A stretch of DNA of 64,000 nt from Thermoplasmatales archaeon (GCA_026127925.1 JAJSLM010000007.1:1-64000); one strand, 5' to 3'; shown: positions 27,431 through 36,385, counted from the stretch's first letter. The notes: generated by a model not told the origin, from the letters alone. Made by a program: numbers and translations.

Positions 27431-27811
27431 ATGGAAACTGAAAACAAATATGGTGTAACCAAAAGACCAATGGGTTCAATATCAAGGATGTTTCAGGCTG
27501 GATCGGGGGTGTTCCTAATATTCTTCCTCGGCGTGCACCTTTTCGTGGCGCATATCGACTTTGGCCATCCTATTCAGTTCTTTACTCAGGTCATACAAAA
27601 CCTTCGCAATCCATGGTGGCTTCTCTTCTTCATAGTCTTTGTGTGGATCATTACTTACCACGCCCTTAATGGCGTTGGCAACATATTCAAAGACACGAAC
27701 ATAGGAGAAAAGGGGCGTAGTTACCTAAATATTGCCCTTATTGTAGTCTACTTTGCCACATCAATCTATGGAACCATACTCTCCATAGTCGTGGCGGGCG
27801 TGCCACTCTGA
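27431..27811 (+). CDS. sdhD: Succinate dehydrogenase membrane subunit D
   Basis: A 126-aa membrane protein with three hydrophobic segments. His residues lie in FLGVHLFVAHIDFGH and ITYHALNGVGN; these resemble the haem and quinone-site helices of SdhD/FrdD. It begins immediately after the sdhC stop codon and ends the operon. A T-rich AATTTTTTTAG at about 27821-27832 could terminate transcription. Confidence 0.87.
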   Translation: METENKYGVTKRPMGSISRMFQAGSGVFLIFFLGVHLFVAHIDFGHPIQFFTQVIQNLRNPWWLLFFIVFVWIITYHALNGVGNIFKDTNIGEKGRSYLNIALIVVYFATSIYGTILSIVVAGVPL

Positions 27812-27855
27812 GCAAAATTAATTAATTTTTTTAGTATATTATTTATCTAAAAACT

Positions 27856-28422
27856 TTAGTCGCTTCCCGGGATGTTGGCGTAGAAATCGCCTAACATGGC
27901 TTTTACTTCGTTTTCCGGCAACTCGAAGCGACGTAATTTCAAATCACTTTCTAATAGCATCAACTCAGCAAGTTCATCTGGATACCCCTGCGCATATATA
28001 ACTTCCTGGATCTTTGCATTCATAAGCATCTTGGAGCAGACGACGCAAGGGTGGGTAGTGATGTATATTGTTCCGCCAGCTATACTGACACCGTGCACTG
28101 CTGCCTGGATGATTGCATTCTGTTCAGCATGAAGTCCACGGCAGAGTTCATGTCTCTCACCGGAAGGGACATTCAGATCATCACGAATGCAGCCAACAAC
28201 ATCACAATGCACGGTGCCAGAAGGTGGACCATTATAACCAGTAGATAACACGTTTCTGTCCTTAACAATAACTGCACCAACCTTTCTTCTGGTGCAGTTT
28301 GATCGTGAAGCTGCAAGAAAAGCCATTCTCATAAAGTACTGATCCCATGTCGGTTTAATGTTTTCCATACAGTCTATAACCTCATCGCGGATAAAATGTT
28401 TTCCAGTGTGATGGAATTTCAC
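27856..28422 (-). CDS. dCMP/cytidylate deaminase family protein
   Basis: The 188-aa zinc enzyme has [22 protein letters not shown], the catalytic HAE motif (GLHAEQNAI) and PCVVC, with two additional Cys in HCDVVGC. This pattern is typical of ComEB-type dCMP deaminases producing dUMP for thymidylate synthesis. The GTG at 28422 fits a strong TATA-like TAAAATATAT about 28 nt upstream. The ATG at 28368 would give the usual family N-terminus and is a real alternative; I could not decide from sequence alone. Confidence 0.85.
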   Translation of the reverse strand: MKFHHTGKHFIRDEVIDCMENIKPTWDQYFMRMAFLAASRSNCTRRKVGAVIVKDRNVLSTGYNGPPSGTVHCDVVGCIRDDLNVPSGERHELCRGLHAEQNAIIQAAVHGVSIAGGTIYITTHPCVVCSKMLMNAKIQEVIYAQGYPDELAELMLLESDLKLRRFELPENEVKAMLGDFYANIPGSD

Positions 28423-28460
28423 CGGTGTGCAATTAAACCTGATATATTTTAGCTATATCC

Positions 28461-28477
28461 AAAAAAAAAAAAAAAAA
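28461..28477. repeat. A17 homopolymer
   Basis: Seventeen consecutive A residues in the divergent gap between the dCMP deaminase and the glycosyltransferase gene, by far the longest homopolymer I noticed. On the minus strand it lies upstream of the deaminase TATA element. It may act as stiff upstream promoter DNA and is prone to length variation or sequencing error. Confidence 0.6.
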
Positions 28478-28654
28478 CAAATTACAAAAGTGAACCTCTT
28501 AGGGAAACAGCAATACTGAATTATTAATCGGAAAAAGAATAATAACGGGATCAATCGGCTGGCTAGGTTGTAGATCGGCCTATTGACACACTCGTCCATT
28601 CATTCAGGCCGAAGAAAAACGAAATCTTAATGCGATGTACGTGATACTACACTG

Positions 28655-29863
28655 ATGCCCATTACAATTTCAACAACGTACATAATTATCACTTCCGCAA
28701 TAATAACTCTCTATTTCCCCATTGCAGTGGCGCAGACAACTTTACTCATTGCACAGTTCCGGAAGAACTCTGATAGGGTTCACAGTAAACTTAGGAAATC
28801 AAATATTGAAATGCCACCACCAATTCTGGTTCAAAAAAATTATCACAACGGAAGGAAAGTGATTGTTGTAATCACTACGAATGGTGCAAACGCGGATGTT
28901 GTGGACAAATTATTATCGATACTCAAATCATACATGCTCCCAATTCGGTTGTTTGTTATCAAGGAAGCATACGATAAGCATGCATATCCTGCAGAGGAAA
29001 TCGTCGTTCCTGCAGACTATAACTGCACAAATAAATCAAGAGCGAAACTACGTGCATTACATTATGGAAGTTTATGGTTCAAGGAACATGGCATTGGCAA
29101 AGAGACTTACATTTGCCATCTGGATGACGATTCCGTGGTTTCTCGAGAATATCTCGAGTACGTATATTCAATGCCGTACGATAGCGGGCAAGGTCATATT
29201 AGATTAAGAGAGCCCGGGAGGCATTTATTCTCTACATTGGGTGATATGTGGCGAATTTCGGAGTGTGCCTCGTTCTGTGCATACTTCAATAGCAAAGGAA
29301 AGCCCATGACAGCACATGGCGAGGGAATGGTAATAAGGGCTGACGTCGAGGAGAAAATTGGCTGGGATTATGGAACTTACGGTGCAGAAGACGTGATCAT
29401 GGCACAATTGATCGTGAAGAATGGATACACATTCGGGTACATACCTGGACCAATATTCATTGCACCTCCACTGTCAACAAAGGATTTCTACAAGCAGAGA
29501 AGAAGATGGATCTGGGCCATGTTATGGGCTACTCCATTCATAGAAAAAATAAACAGGAAGTATGTTTACTGGGCATTATACCGGTATGCAATCGGATGGA
29601 GCGGATTTGTCGGTTTCTTTCTTTCTTTACCTGCGTATTTTATCCATTTCCAATATTCCTATGCAATTATTGCCTTCTCAATGTTCAATACAGTCAATTA
29701 CTTCTTCTTCTATCAATATGGTATATTCAAGACAAACAAGAGGTGGAGTCTGTTGATGTTTATATTGCAATACCCAGTATCGCTGTACGAAGGAGGCACA
29801 ATGATATATTCTCTCCTCTTCCCGCCAAACAAAATGAAATACGATGTGATTAAGAAGATTTGA
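28655..29863 (+). CDS. Egghead/BRE-3-like GT2 membrane glycosyltransferase
   Basis: The 402-aa protein has an N-terminal membrane segment, a GT2 catalytic domain and two to three C-terminal membrane spans. GT2 landmarks are HLDDDS (metal-binding Asp triad), GEGMVIRADV, the TYGAEDVIMAQ acidic pair and QRRRW. The combination is reminiscent of the Egghead/BRE-3 beta-mannosyltransferase branch, otherwise known mainly from animals and scattered microbes. It probably transfers a sugar from a nucleotide donor to a lipid or glycan at the inner membrane face. The donor and acceptor are unknown. The gene stands alone. Confidence 0.78.
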   Translation: MPITISTTYIIITSAIITLYFPIAVAQTTLLIAQFRKNSDRVHSKLRKSNIEMPPPILVQKNYHNGRKVIVVITTNGANADVVDKLLSILKSYMLPIRLFVIKEAYDKHAYPAEEIVVPADYNCTNKSRAKLRALHYGSLWFKEHGIGKETYICHLDDDSVVSREYLEYVYSMPYDSGQGHIRLREPGRHLFSTLGDMWRISECASFCAYFNSKGKPMTAHGEGMVIRADVEEKIGWDYGTYGAEDVIMAQLIVKNGYTFGYIPGPIFIAPPLSTKDFYKQRRRWIWAMLWATPFIEKINRKYVYWALYRYAIGWSGFVGFFLSLPAYFIHFQYSYAIIAFSMFNTVNYFFFYQYGIFKTNKRWSLLMFILQYPVSLYEGGTMIYSLLFPPNKMKYDVIKKI

Positions 29864-29926
29864 AACCTATTTCAGCAATTTTTACGTACGTAGAATTTTT
29901 ATGTTCTGGAAAATCAATAATTTTTA

Positions 29927-30472
29927 ATGATGGTGCTATCACATGCATGTATGATATTGAATTTTGAGGGTCGGGTACCACTGATCGATGAGACAGCATA
30001 TATATTCCCCAATGCGACAATTATTGGTGCTGTAAAGATTGGCAAGAATGTTTGGGTTGGTCCAGGGGCTGTTCTTCGCGGAGATTACGGGGAGATTGAA
30101 GTAGGGGCTTACAGTGCGATAGAGGACAATTGCGTCGTTCATGCCAGACCAGGTGAAAAGACGACAATAGGTGAGCATGCAACAATAGGACATCTTTCTG
30201 TCATACACACGGGGAGAGTTAATGACTGGGCGGTAGTTGGAATGAATGTCACAATCTCAGATTTTTCACGCGTCGGTGTCTGGTCAGCCATTGGGGAAGG
30301 TGCAGTAGTTAAAAGTAATCAAGAAATACCCGATGAAGCCATTGCAGTGGGTGTCCCTGCTAAAGTAATCGGGAAAGTTTCGGAAGAATACAAAAGGCTG
30401 TGGACAGACTATAAACACAATTACAACACGTTTTGCCAACGCTATAAATCCAATCTTACCGCAATGGAGTAA
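29927..30472 (+). CDS. Gamma-class carbonic anhydrase-like hexapeptide protein
   Basis: The 181-aa protein is a left-handed beta-helix with hexapeptide repeats (IFPNATIIGAVKIGKNVWVGPGAVLRGD). Three histidines are placed as in the Cam family zinc site: CVVHARPG, and two in GHLSVIHTG. It may hydrate CO2 or be a related acyltransferase-like scaffold. The ATG at 29927 is about 26 nt after a TATA-like ATTTTTATG, supporting a leaderless start. The ATG at 29951, preceded by the palindrome ACATGCATGT, would give the more usual N-terminus. Confidence 0.82.
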   Translation: MMVLSHACMILNFEGRVPLIDETAYIFPNATIIGAVKIGKNVWVGPGAVLRGDYGEIEVGAYSAIEDNCVVHARPGEKTTIGEHATIGHLSVIHTGRVNDWAVVGMNVTISDFSRVGVWSAIGEGAVVKSNQEIPDEAIAVGVPAKVIGKVSEEYKRLWTDYKHNYNTFCQRYKSNLTAME

Positions 30473-30524
30473 GCATATTTCCACGATAATTCCAATCTTT
30501 TTTTTGTTGTGTCTGGTGTATATT

Positions 30525-30538
30525 TAACCTTCGGGTTA
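30525..30538 (+). promoter_or_regulatory. TAACC-TTCG-GGTTA hairpin in the adenine methylase promoter
   Basis: A 5-bp stem closed by a TTCG tetraloop lies between a TATA-like GTATATTTAA (about 30518-30527) and the ATG at 30549. If transcription starts near 30548, as the TATA spacing suggests, the hairpin is in promoter DNA rather than RNA. It could then be a short operator. If transcription starts earlier, it would form a stable UUCG RNA hairpin. Confidence 0.35.
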
Positions 30539-30548
30539 GAGTGTAAAA

Positions 30549-31349
30549 ATGTATCTAAAATTGATGAAATACCCCGGTTCAAAAACGGTGCTGTTGCCAG
30601 AAATAAAGCGTTTATTTCATCTCTCTGGTTCTAACATGCTAGTCGATGTTTTTGGCGGTTCAGGTCTGGTATCCCTGAACCTTGGGGCGCAAAGGACAGT
30701 GTATAATGACATAGACGCAAAACTTGTTAATATCTTCACTGCAATTCAAAACGATCCAGAATTAATCAAGGCCATGCTTTACGAAGTATTAAAATTTGTT
30801 AGCACCGAAGATAGAAATAAGATGTCATTTCGTGGGTGGTTATTAGCGAACAGCATGTATCATGGTCGTAAACTTGAGCTTATAGAGAGCCTTTATCTAT
30901 ATACGACAGGATTCGGAGGCATGGGCAGCACTTATGCAACGAAGAACGAAAAATCAAAGGGGGCATTCATCAAGAAGACATTAGCGAACTTTGGAAAAAT
31001 TCAGGCATCAGTGCATTCATGGAGTATAGAAAATCTAGATTTCAGGAAGTTGTTCGAGAAATATCATTCTTCAGAGGCATTCTTTTACCTCGATCCTCCT
31101 TATTCCGAGAAAGCCTGGTATAACTATAACTTAGCAAGAAATGATTATCTTGATCTTAAGTCTATACTGTTTAAATTGGGTCAGCCTTATCTTATGAACA
31201 TCGACCTTATGGACAAAGAACTCCTGGATATTTTTGAGAAACCCAAGTTCGTAAGAAGATACGCAAATGAAAACGGAAAGCCAGGGCGCGTAAACGATCG
31301 TATGAAGGCGTTTTACACGAATATTCCTGGAACGGGCGGAAATTTATAG
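30549..31349 (+). CDS. D12-class adenine-N6 DNA methyltransferase (orphan)
   Basis: The 266-aa methylase has the Dam/D12 order: MKYPGSKTVLLPEI at the N-terminus, SAM motif I LVDVFGGSGLVSLNL, VYNDID, and the catalytic FYLDPPYSEKAWY (DPPY) near residue 180. The D12 group methylates adenine, often in GATC-like sites. No restriction endonuclease gene lies beside it, so it is an orphan or a solitary regulatory methylase. The target sequence cannot be read from the protein. Confidence 0.9.
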   Translation: MYLKLMKYPGSKTVLLPEIKRLFHLSGSNMLVDVFGGSGLVSLNLGAQRTVYNDIDAKLVNIFTAIQNDPELIKAMLYEVLKFVSTEDRNKMSFRGWLLANSMYHGRKLELIESLYLYTTGFGGMGSTYATKNEKSKGAFIKKTLANFGKIQASVHSWSIENLDFRKLFEKYHSSEAFFYLDPPYSEKAWYNYNLARNDYLDLKSILFKLGQPYLMNIDLMDKELLDIFEKPKFVRRYANENGKPGRVNDRMKAFYTNIPGTGGNL

Positions 31350-31671
31350 AAGATTTAAATTTCATTTCCTGGTGCCAATTCATCACTTTCTCGCCACAGC
31401 TAGTAAATCTAACTCCAAAATTGCCCTGTCAGCTCCAAGAAAACAAAGATTGGAAAACAACTGAAACATTTTGCTTTACTCGGGAACCTATGCAGAGGCG
31501 CGTGTCTGCAAAGCTATGCAAAACTTCAGGTGTAGTGCAACTTCATGATCAGTAAAACTTGTACCGACCAGGTTAGGCCTCCCTTTGAGCCTATCCCAGA
31601 CTCCGAAGAATATTGGCTTGTTGGATCCCGAGTCCGCATAAGATAAATATCCATATCAAGCATCTCCATCT
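31350..31671. other. Intergenic region upstream of purC
   Basis: I see no convincing gene in these 322 bp. A 51-codon open stretch on the minus strand (about 31500-31660) lacks a start codon and matches no family I know. The 3' end contains the purC promoter, with ATAAATAT at 31643-31650, 22 nt before the purC ATG. Confidence 0.4.
31643..31650 (+). promoter_or_regulatory. TATA-like box of purC
   Basis: ATAAATAT lies 22 nt before the ATG of purC. The spacing implies transcription starting at or next to the start codon, that is, a leaderless mRNA. The same arrangement is seen before the oxidase operon. Confidence 0.5.
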
Positions 31672-32562
31672 ATGCAACTAGTCAGAAAAGGGAAGGTAAA
31701 AGATGTCTACGACGAAGGTAAGACTTTGCTGTTCAAATTTTCCAATAGGATATCTGTCTTTGACAAGATAATTCCGAACGAGGTCCCGGAAAAGGGGGCG
31801 TCACTGTGCAGGACATCTACGTTTTGGTTCAAAATGGTGAAGGATCGTTTGGGTTTTCCAACACATTTCATTGATATGCCGGAAAGAAACCAAATGAGGG
31901 TTAAGAAGTATCAGGTCCTTTCAAGAAAACCAATTCCGGAGGATAGCAATTACCTAATTCCTCTGGAATTTGTCACCAGGTATTACGTGGCTGGGTCTTT
32001 GTTTGATAGATTGAAAAGCGGTGAGATAAAGTTTCAGGATCTTGGATTTTCGAAGTTCCCGTCATACGGTGATAAGCTGCCTCATCCATTCTTCGAAAGC
32101 ACCACTAAATTTGAAAAATTCGATCGCCCTGTATCCGCATCTGAGGCCTGTGATATAAGCGGTCTTACACCATCGGACCTTGAAAAGATAAGAAACGAAA
32201 TTTACAGAATAGATGAGGAAATCAACTCAACCGTATATTCAAGAGGGCTTATCCATGTAGACGGAAAGAAGGAATTTGCCCTTGACGAAGAGAGAAATCC
32301 GGTGCTTGTCGATACATTCGGCACTGCTGATGAAGATCGTTTCTGGGACAGGGAGAAATACGAGGCCGGAACTCAGGAAGAGTTCAGCAAAGAAATGGTC
32401 AGGCAATACTACCGCTCGATTGGTTATCACAAAGCGCTTTATGATGCCAGAAAGAATGGTACAAAGGAGCCAGATATACCACCACTGCCTGAAGATATGG
32501 TTCGTTCTGTAACTACCCTTTACACTGGCTTGTACGAAAAAATTACGGGGATGAAATGGTGA
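31672..32562 (+). CDS. purC: SAICAR synthetase (PurC)
   Basis: The 296-aa enzyme joins aspartate to CAIR in purine biosynthesis. The N-terminal RKGKVKDVYDEGKTLLFKFSNRISVFD, the EFVTRYYVAGSL block and the ATP-site DTFGTADEDRFWD are diagnostic. It is somewhat longer than the bacterial form (about 240 aa), like other archaeal and eukaryotic versions. No other pur gene lies next to it. Confidence 0.96.
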   Translation: MQLVRKGKVKDVYDEGKTLLFKFSNRISVFDKIIPNEVPEKGASLCRTSTFWFKMVKDRLGFPTHFIDMPERNQMRVKKYQVLSRKPIPEDSNYLIPLEFVTRYYVAGSLFDRLKSGEIKFQDLGFSKFPSYGDKLPHPFFESTTKFEKFDRPVSASEACDISGLTPSDLEKIRNEIYRIDEEINSTVYSRGLIHVDGKKEFALDEERNPVLVDTFGTADEDRFWDREKYEAGTQEEFSKEMVRQYYRSIGYHKALYDARKNGTKEPDIPPLPEDMVRSVTTLYTGLYEKITGMKW

Positions 32563-32577
32563 ATATATTCTTCATTT

Positions 32578-32967
32578 TCAGTCTACGTTGCTCTGGGTTT
32601 CTATAAAGTGCCATAAAGCGTGTTCTAAGTGGTACGTCCATAGCGCTTCAGGTATTTCATTAAACGCTAGTTGTGGTTTCTGGAAAAACGATTCAGTGTT
32701 TGAGTCGTCTGGGCTTTCAATCCAGGGTGATACCCCAAGCCTTATAGTTAGTGACAAACCATTCTCACTTATTACAATCGTGTATGCCTTATCTCTTCCC
32801 AGTATCGTTCTGTATATACCACCCTTTGTAGCCTGCACAATGTTTCCATGAACAGATTTGTATTCGTGAGTCCTAAAACCTTCTTCCGCGAAAAAACTAA
32901 CTATTTCGCGTGATAGTTCGTCATCACTCTGCTTCTTCGTGAAGTAATCTCTCTGTGTATATCTCAT
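32578..32967 (-). CDS. Hypothetical protein, 129 aa
   Basis: I do not recognise a family. The protein is soluble, rich in aromatic residues, and has alternating strand-like segments (GIYRTILGRDKAYTIVIS, LSLTIRLGVSPW). A C-terminal helix contains two His (YHLEHALWHFIE). It has no cysteine and no membrane segment. It converges with purC, ending 15 nt from it. Length and clean frame support a real gene. Confidence 0.6.
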   Translation of the reverse strand: MRYTQRDYFTKKQSDDELSREIVSFFAEEGFRTHEYKSVHGNIVQATKGGIYRTILGRDKAYTIVISENGLSLTIRLGVSPWIESPDDSNTESFFQKPQLAFNEIPEALWTYHLEHALWHFIETQSNVD

Positions 32968-33150
32968 AAACTACCTCATGTGCAATTTGTTATTATTTTT
33001 TCCCAATTGCATCTTGACCAGTCGAAATCGTGCTCGTTACTTATACTTTCTCACAGAGCGTGGGCAGCAAAATTTTAAACATTGTTAATTAGACAAATAA
33101 TCTTATTTAATCGGAATGCATGGTAAACCACGAAGCCATGGTATTTTGAA

Positions 33151-33798
33151 TTGGTCAGACGCTGCATAGAACTGTATGGTTATGAACACGTGATCTCCCT
33201 AGATCTGGAAACATTAATTCATAAGCAGCGAGACTTTTTGACAAACGAGCCTATAATAGCTGTTTCCATCAGTTACTTCAAAGATTCTATAAATACTGAG
33301 CTATTTGTTGCTAAGAACGACAGTAAAGAGGAGGAAGAAAACATTCTTATAAAGTCAGGGAACTTTGTTTCTTCACTTGAACCTGCTATTATCATAGGTT
33401 ATAATCACACAGGTTATGACGTACCACTTCTACAGATGAAATTGAAATCGCACTCCGTTTTCTCACAGCTTTACAAATTCAAATATTATCTGGCTACATC
33501 ATATGTATTAGACATGATGTATGTTGTGGCGGATTATCTCTACTCCTACGATGGTGACTATAGACTAAGGAAACTCTCAGAAGTAGTTTCGCACGAGGCA
33601 TTTTCTAGCCTGGATCTGGATAGAAAAAAGAATCTTGTCATAAAGGAAGGAAAAGGGGTAGGAGAGGTGATCGAGGATCTCTGGAAATCCGGTTCTAATG
33701 ATTTCATCGATTACATAAGAGGTGATACGCGTGATATCTTGAAGATATTTTTCAGGTTATTTTCACAAGAGAAATCCTCACAGCATAGTACCCCTTAA
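33151..33798 (+). CDS. Stand-alone PolB-like DEDDy 3'-5' exonuclease
   Basis: The 215-aa protein contains the three exonuclease motifs of family-B polymerase proofreading domains with no polymerase domain. ExoI is SLDLET, ExoII is IIGYNHTGYDVPLL, and ExoIII is YIRGDTRDI, with the tyrosine of the DEDDy subgroup. The length is that of an isolated RNase H-like fold. It probably trims DNA or RNA 3' ends, for example in repair. The start is TTG; no partner gene is adjacent. Confidence 0.75.
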   Translation: MVRRCIELYGYEHVISLDLETLIHKQRDFLTNEPIIAVSISYFKDSINTELFVAKNDSKEEEENILIKSGNFVSSLEPAIIIGYNHTGYDVPLLQMKLKSHSVFSQLYKFKYYLATSYVLDMMYVVADYLYSYDGDYRLRKLSEVVSHEAFSSLDLDRKKNLVIKEGKGVGEVIEDLWKSGSNDFIDYIRGDTRDILKIFFRLFSQEKSSQHSTP

Positions 33799-33876
33799 GA
33801 ACCGGAAGTGACGATTGTGCCCAAATAGTAAGCTGAGCTAGATAATGTTTAATTAATAGATTATCATTATAACTTA

Positions 33877-34860
33877 ATGTCTCCATTTAAAGATTCGTAT
33901 GGTCGTCCAGTTACCAGCATGAGAATACAGGTAAACACGACCTGCAATTTTAAGTGCTTTTTCTGCCACATGGAAGGAACTGGAGTACATTCTGAAACAC
34001 TTTCTGCTGAAGAGATAGAGCGTGTTGTAGAGGTTGCAGCGAGACATGGTGTCAATAAGATAAAATTTACTGGCGGTGAACCTACTTTAAGACACGATAT
34101 TCTGGACATAATCAAACTAACAAGGAAGCACATATCAGGAAATATTTCCATGACAACAAACGGTATCATGTTGCCGTCACTTGCTCAGAAACTTAAGGAG
34201 GCTGGGCTTGATCGGGTAAACATATCTATGCACTCCATAGATCGTGATGGTTTTCAATTCATAACCGGCGTTGATGCTCTCGATAAAGTTGTGAATGGTA
34301 TTCGAGCGGCCAAATCTGCCGGTTTTGAGCCTATAAAGATAAATTTCGTGGTTCTGAAGGATGTGAACATAGATCAGATCCCTCGGATGATCGAACTGTC
34401 ATCTAACGAAGGAGTTATATTGCAACTGATCGAGTTTGAAACAATACGAGAAAATGAAAATTCCGAAGAATATTTGAGATATCACGTGCCGCTTGACGGT
34501 ATCGAAGCATCTCTCAAGGCAAATGCAGAGAGGGTAGACTATAATAGCCTTCATCTTCGGCCCAGGTACACTATTAACATTAATGGGAGGAAAGCTGTAG
34601 TTGAACTCGTAAAGCCCATGCATAATTACGAATTCTGCAAGCATTGCACCAGGATAAGGCTCACGTCTACAGGTGCACTGAAGCCATGCCTTATGAGGGA
34701 CGATAACTATACGGATATTATCTCCGGAATCCGAAACAACTCAGGTAACGATCTGCTGGACGGTATATTCAGGGAAGCCGTGATGAAAAGGGAGCCATAC
34801 TGGAAGGAAGAGTATGAACTCAAAAATAGTGATAAAGTACTTTGGATCAATCAGGGATAA
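33877..34860 (+). CDS. moaA: GTP 3',8-cyclase MoaA
   Basis: The 327-aa radical-SAM enzyme performs the first step of molybdopterin synthesis. The SAM cluster is Cys23, Cys27, Cys30 (CNFKCFFC); the GGEPT motif follows. The second cluster ligands are in FCKHCTRIRLTSTGALKPC. The usual C-terminal Gly-Gly is not present; the protein ends in Gln-Gly. It overlaps moaD by 47 nt, so translation is coupled, and it opens the Mo-cofactor/FDH island. Confidence 0.95.
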   Translation: MSPFKDSYGRPVTSMRIQVNTTCNFKCFFCHMEGTGVHSETLSAEEIERVVEVAARHGVNKIKFTGGEPTLRHDILDIIKLTRKHISGNISMTTNGIMLPSLAQKLKEAGLDRVNISMHSIDRDGFQFITGVDALDKVVNGIRAAKSAGFEPIKINFVVLKDVNIDQIPRMIELSSNEGVILQLIEFETIRENENSEEYLRYHVPLDGIEASLKANAERVDYNSLHLRPRYTININGRKAVVELVKPMHNYEFCKHCTRIRLTSTGALKPCLMRDDNYTDIISGIRNNSGNDLLDGIFREAVMKREPYWKEEYELKNSDKVLWINQG

Positions 34861-35065
34861 TATTGGTATCTCGGAGGAATACCTGGAAATCAGTGACGGC
34901 TGGAAAGTTGCAGATGCTGTCGATATCCTGAATCAAAGACACAAAGAATTAAAACCGGGATCCAATAATTTTCTTATGGCCTTAAACAAGGAATACACCA
35001 ATAAATCCGCGATTTTAAAGAATGGAGACGAACTTGCAATATTTCCAATGGTAAGTGGAGGATAA
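34814..35065 (+). CDS. moaD: Molybdopterin synthase small subunit MoaD
   Basis: An 83-aa ubiquitin-fold protein ending in FPMVSGG. The C-terminal Gly-Gly becomes a thiocarboxylate that donates sulfur to precursor Z together with MoaE, encoded at 39520. The ATG at 34814 lies within the moaA reading frame, a 47-nt overlap. It converges with fdhD, 3 nt apart. Confidence 0.92.
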   Translation: MNSKIVIKYFGSIRDNIGISEEYLEISDGWKVADAVDILNQRHKELKPGSNNFLMALNKEYTNKSAILKNGDELAIFPMVSGG

Positions 35066-35068
35066 AAT

Positions 35069-35923
35069 CTATTCAAAAATTATCCTTTCTTGATGAGTGT
35101 ACACATTGAATCCATTTTCGCGCACGAAGCAGATAAGGGTGATACCTAGCACATCGGCGGCTTCTATGGATAGACTGGATGGTGCAGAGACAGAGCTAAC
35201 TATGGGTATTCCTGCAATTGCCGCTTTTTGAACAATCTCAAAGCCTGCTCGTCCACTGACCTGCATAATGAAGTTCCAGGCAGGTAAAAGATGGTTCCAC
35301 AACATATAGCCTATAACTTTATCGACAGCGTTATGTCTTCCAACATCTTCGGCTGAAATGAGCATTTTCCCGTCTTCATCGAATATTGCTGCAGCATGAA
35401 CACCGCCTGTTTCTTCAAATACCGCCTGGTATTCAATCAGTCTCTTTGGCAGTTCAGTGATAAAATCCGAAGTAACGCGCAAGCTTGATCTGTTTATCCT
35501 TCCAATCCTCAAAAATATATCATCAACGCTGTTCTTGCCGCAGACACCGCAACTTGAATTCACTACGAAATTTCTTCCATGTACACTTTTGAACTCATGC
35601 TTAAGGTCAAATTCTATTGTATTGTCTATGGCGATCCCATCGGCCTTTACGTTGCGTACTGAAATTATATCTTCGGGACTTCTCATGGCGCCTTCGGAAA
35701 AGAGGAAACCGGTACCTAAAAATTTGTCCATTGTCGGTGTTCTCATTATAATTGCATAATTTCTCGTTTTAGATCCGTTATACGAGACGGTGATCTGCAA
35801 AGGTTCCTCCACGGCAACTTTATCTGTGCGACGCTTCAACAGTTTCTGATTTCTAACCATTGCAACAGGAACATTCATTGTTCCTGATTCACCGGGGTAT
35901 CTATGTACGTATCCCGAATTCAT
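35069..35923 (-). CDS. fdhD: Formate dehydrogenase sulfurtransferase FdhD
   Basis: The 284-aa FdhD family protein transfers sulfur from a cysteine desulfurase to the bis-MGD cofactor of formate dehydrogenase. It has the Cys loop NSSCGVCGKNS, the GGVHAAA block, and SAEDVGRHNAVDKV. It is the last gene of a minus-strand set with DUF1641 and fdhA (4-nt overlap with DUF1641), which fits assembly of the FdhA encoded upstream. Confidence 0.95.
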   Translation of the reverse strand: MNSGYVHRYPGESGTMNVPVAMVRNQKLLKRRTDKVAVEEPLQITVSYNGSKTRNYAIIMRTPTMDKFLGTGFLFSEGAMRSPEDIISVRNVKADGIAIDNTIEFDLKHEFKSVHGRNFVVNSSCGVCGKNSVDDIFLRIGRINRSSLRVTSDFITELPKRLIEYQAVFEETGGVHAAAIFDEDGKMLISAEDVGRHNAVDKVIGYMLWNHLLPAWNFIMQVSGRAGFEIVQKAAIAGIPIVSSVSAPSSLSIEAADVLGITLICFVRENGFNVYTHQERIIFE

Positions 35924-36378
35924 TTCTTTCCTGCTGATCCTATTCCCTTCAAAACCCCAAACATCAACCTAATTCCCTCAGCAATATCCGGATCCTTCAT
36001 CATCTGCATAATTGTGAGGATGCCTATATTTTCCGCTTTAGGTGTCTCACCTAGGCCATTGATCGATTCGGTCAAGCTCCTTGAAATGCTGTCTAACTTG
36101 TCCGAGTTTATATGTGAGAGGAGTGAAACTAGAGATGAGGAATTCCTTAAAAGTCGAACGTTTGATTCTCTCAACATCTCGTTGGAGACAACGGACAAAA
36201 TTGCGTCCGGATCGGACAACACCGCTTTTATTATCGTTAAAATCCCTGACTTCTCTATAACATCAATTAAGGATATCATCTCCTTTATCTGCCCATAGTG
36301 TTCCGATACTAAGCCCGTAAGTTCAATCAAATTATCCATGTCGTCAATTTTTTCCACAGTTTCTATACTTTTTGCCAT
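35920..36378 (-). CDS. DUF1641 protein of the formate dehydrogenase operon
   Basis: The 152-aa, mainly helical soluble protein starts MAKSIETVEKIDD and contains the DUF1641-like pattern ENIGILTIMQMMKDPDIAEGIRLMFGVLKGIG. DUF1641 genes recur beside NAD- or ferredoxin-type formate dehydrogenases; no activity is established. It lies 7 nt downstream of fdhA and overlaps fdhD by 4 nt. It is a candidate small subunit or assembly factor of FdhA. No cysteines for a cluster are visible. Confidence 0.8.
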   Translation of the reverse strand: MAKSIETVEKIDDMDNLIELTGLVSEHYGQIKEMISLIDVIEKSGILTIIKAVLSDPDAILSVVSNEMLRESNVRLLRNSSSLVSLLSHINSDKLDSISRSLTESINGLGETPKAENIGILTIMQMMKDPDIAEGIRLMFGVLKGIGSAGKK

Positions 36379-36385
36379 TTTTATA

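Noticed and set aside
28575-28612. Inverted repeat TCGGCCT/AGGCCGA with a 24-nt loop before the GT2 gene
   Set aside because: The loop is long and there is no fitting promoter geometry; not strong enough to call regulatory.
31500-31660. Start-less minus-strand open stretch upstream of purC
   Set aside because: No recognisable domain and it runs over the purC promoter; most likely non-coding.
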